The notes below the pieces were generated by a model. The model saw only the letters and a program-made list of their open reading frames with translations. It made no database searches and was not told the origin of the DNA. A program made the position numbers and the translations under genes. This document shows, in pieces, positions 63,948 through 64,000 of a stretch of DNA of 64,000 nt. Within the stretch, counting starts at the first letter, position 1. Every line of letters begins with the position of its first letter. The DNA comes from an uncultured Lachnospiraceae bacterium (GTDB lineage: Bacteria > Bacillota > Clostridia > Lachnospirales > Lachnospiraceae). The stretch spans positions 1-64,000 of the forward strand of contig CADAKQ010000009.1 of the NCBI GenBank assembly GCA_902788555.1. Reading direction: 5' to 3'.

Positions 63948-63980
63948 AATAGGTAGCAGAAGTTTACTCTGCTACCTATT
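63948..63980. terminator. Hairpin after the excisionase gene
   Basis: AATAGGTAGCAGA (63948-63960) pairs perfectly with 63968-63980 around a 7-base loop. No T run is visible before the window ends, so its role as terminator is only likely. Confidence 0.6.
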
Positions 63981-64000
63981 CGGATAAATGTTCGTTTTCA

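Noticed and set aside
1-64000. tRNA or rRNA genes
   Set aside because: No cloverleaf with a GGTTCRA-type T arm and no ribosomal RNA segment was noticed.

Overview
The window looks like a chromosome segment of a spore-former-type Clostridia, most likely family Lachnospiraceae. The DNA is AT-rich and ribosome binding sites are strong AGGAGG types. At 52.2-60.6 kb there is a conserved order of sporulation and housekeeping genes: spoVT, hup, rqcP, yabP, yabQ, divIC, spoIIE, tilS, hpt, ftsH. The genus cannot be fixed from sequence alone.

Layout. 0-8 kb is a worn accessory region: the end of an AAA/PD-(D/E)XK gene, a small membrane protein, a frameshifted flavodoxin, a ferredoxin-type aldo/keto reductase with a cupin, an AlbA_2 ATPase behind an iteron-like operator, a scar where a broken response regulator-XRE gene meets a broken surface-protein gene, and an AAA+DUF4143 ATPase. 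8-12 kb holds a two-gene half-transporter pair of the siderophore type. 12-16 kb has a cysteine synthase and two tandem LanC-like proteins. 16-21 kb is a MarR-controlled heterodimeric multidrug-type ABC exporter. 21.4-21.7 kb is an exact 74-bp tandem repeat. 21.7-32 kb holds three secreted proteins sharing one wall-binding-like module, two unrecognised proteins (zinc ribbon, PH-like) and a membrane HD-GYP protein. 32-42.6 kb has lactate dehydrogenase, a cation efflux protein, pdxST with divergent pdxR, a TPR-nucleotidyltransferase-DUF4125 protein, a glycosyltransferase and a diguanylate cyclase. 42.9-52 kb has mnmA, a copper ATPase with a chaperone domain fused at its end, corA, an acyltransferase, asparaginase and a clostripain-type lipoprotein. 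Beyond ftsH (60.6 kb to the end) the window enters an AT-rich mobile element with an XRE repressor, a zinc-ribbon protein, MobC and an excisionase.

Three themes link genes. First, a 16-bp palindrome, GTTAG-N6-CTAAC, lies just downstream of the -10 box at three separate promoters (small membrane protein, siderophore-type ABC pair, copper ATPase), which suggests one metal-related regulon. Second, gene borders carry long near-perfect hairpins of 80-310 bp. Within two pairs the centre of the hairpin is conserved while the outer arms differ entirely from locus to locus yet still match each other. Third, c-di-GMP enzymes (HD-GYP, GGDEF) flank cell-surface genes.

The best candidates for undescribed biology are the hairpin family, the GTTAG-N6-CTAAC regulon, the copper ATPase with an internal ribosome binding site that could release a free chaperone, and the cysK/double LanC-like locus in which the zinc-site Cys-His is replaced by Cys-Cys.
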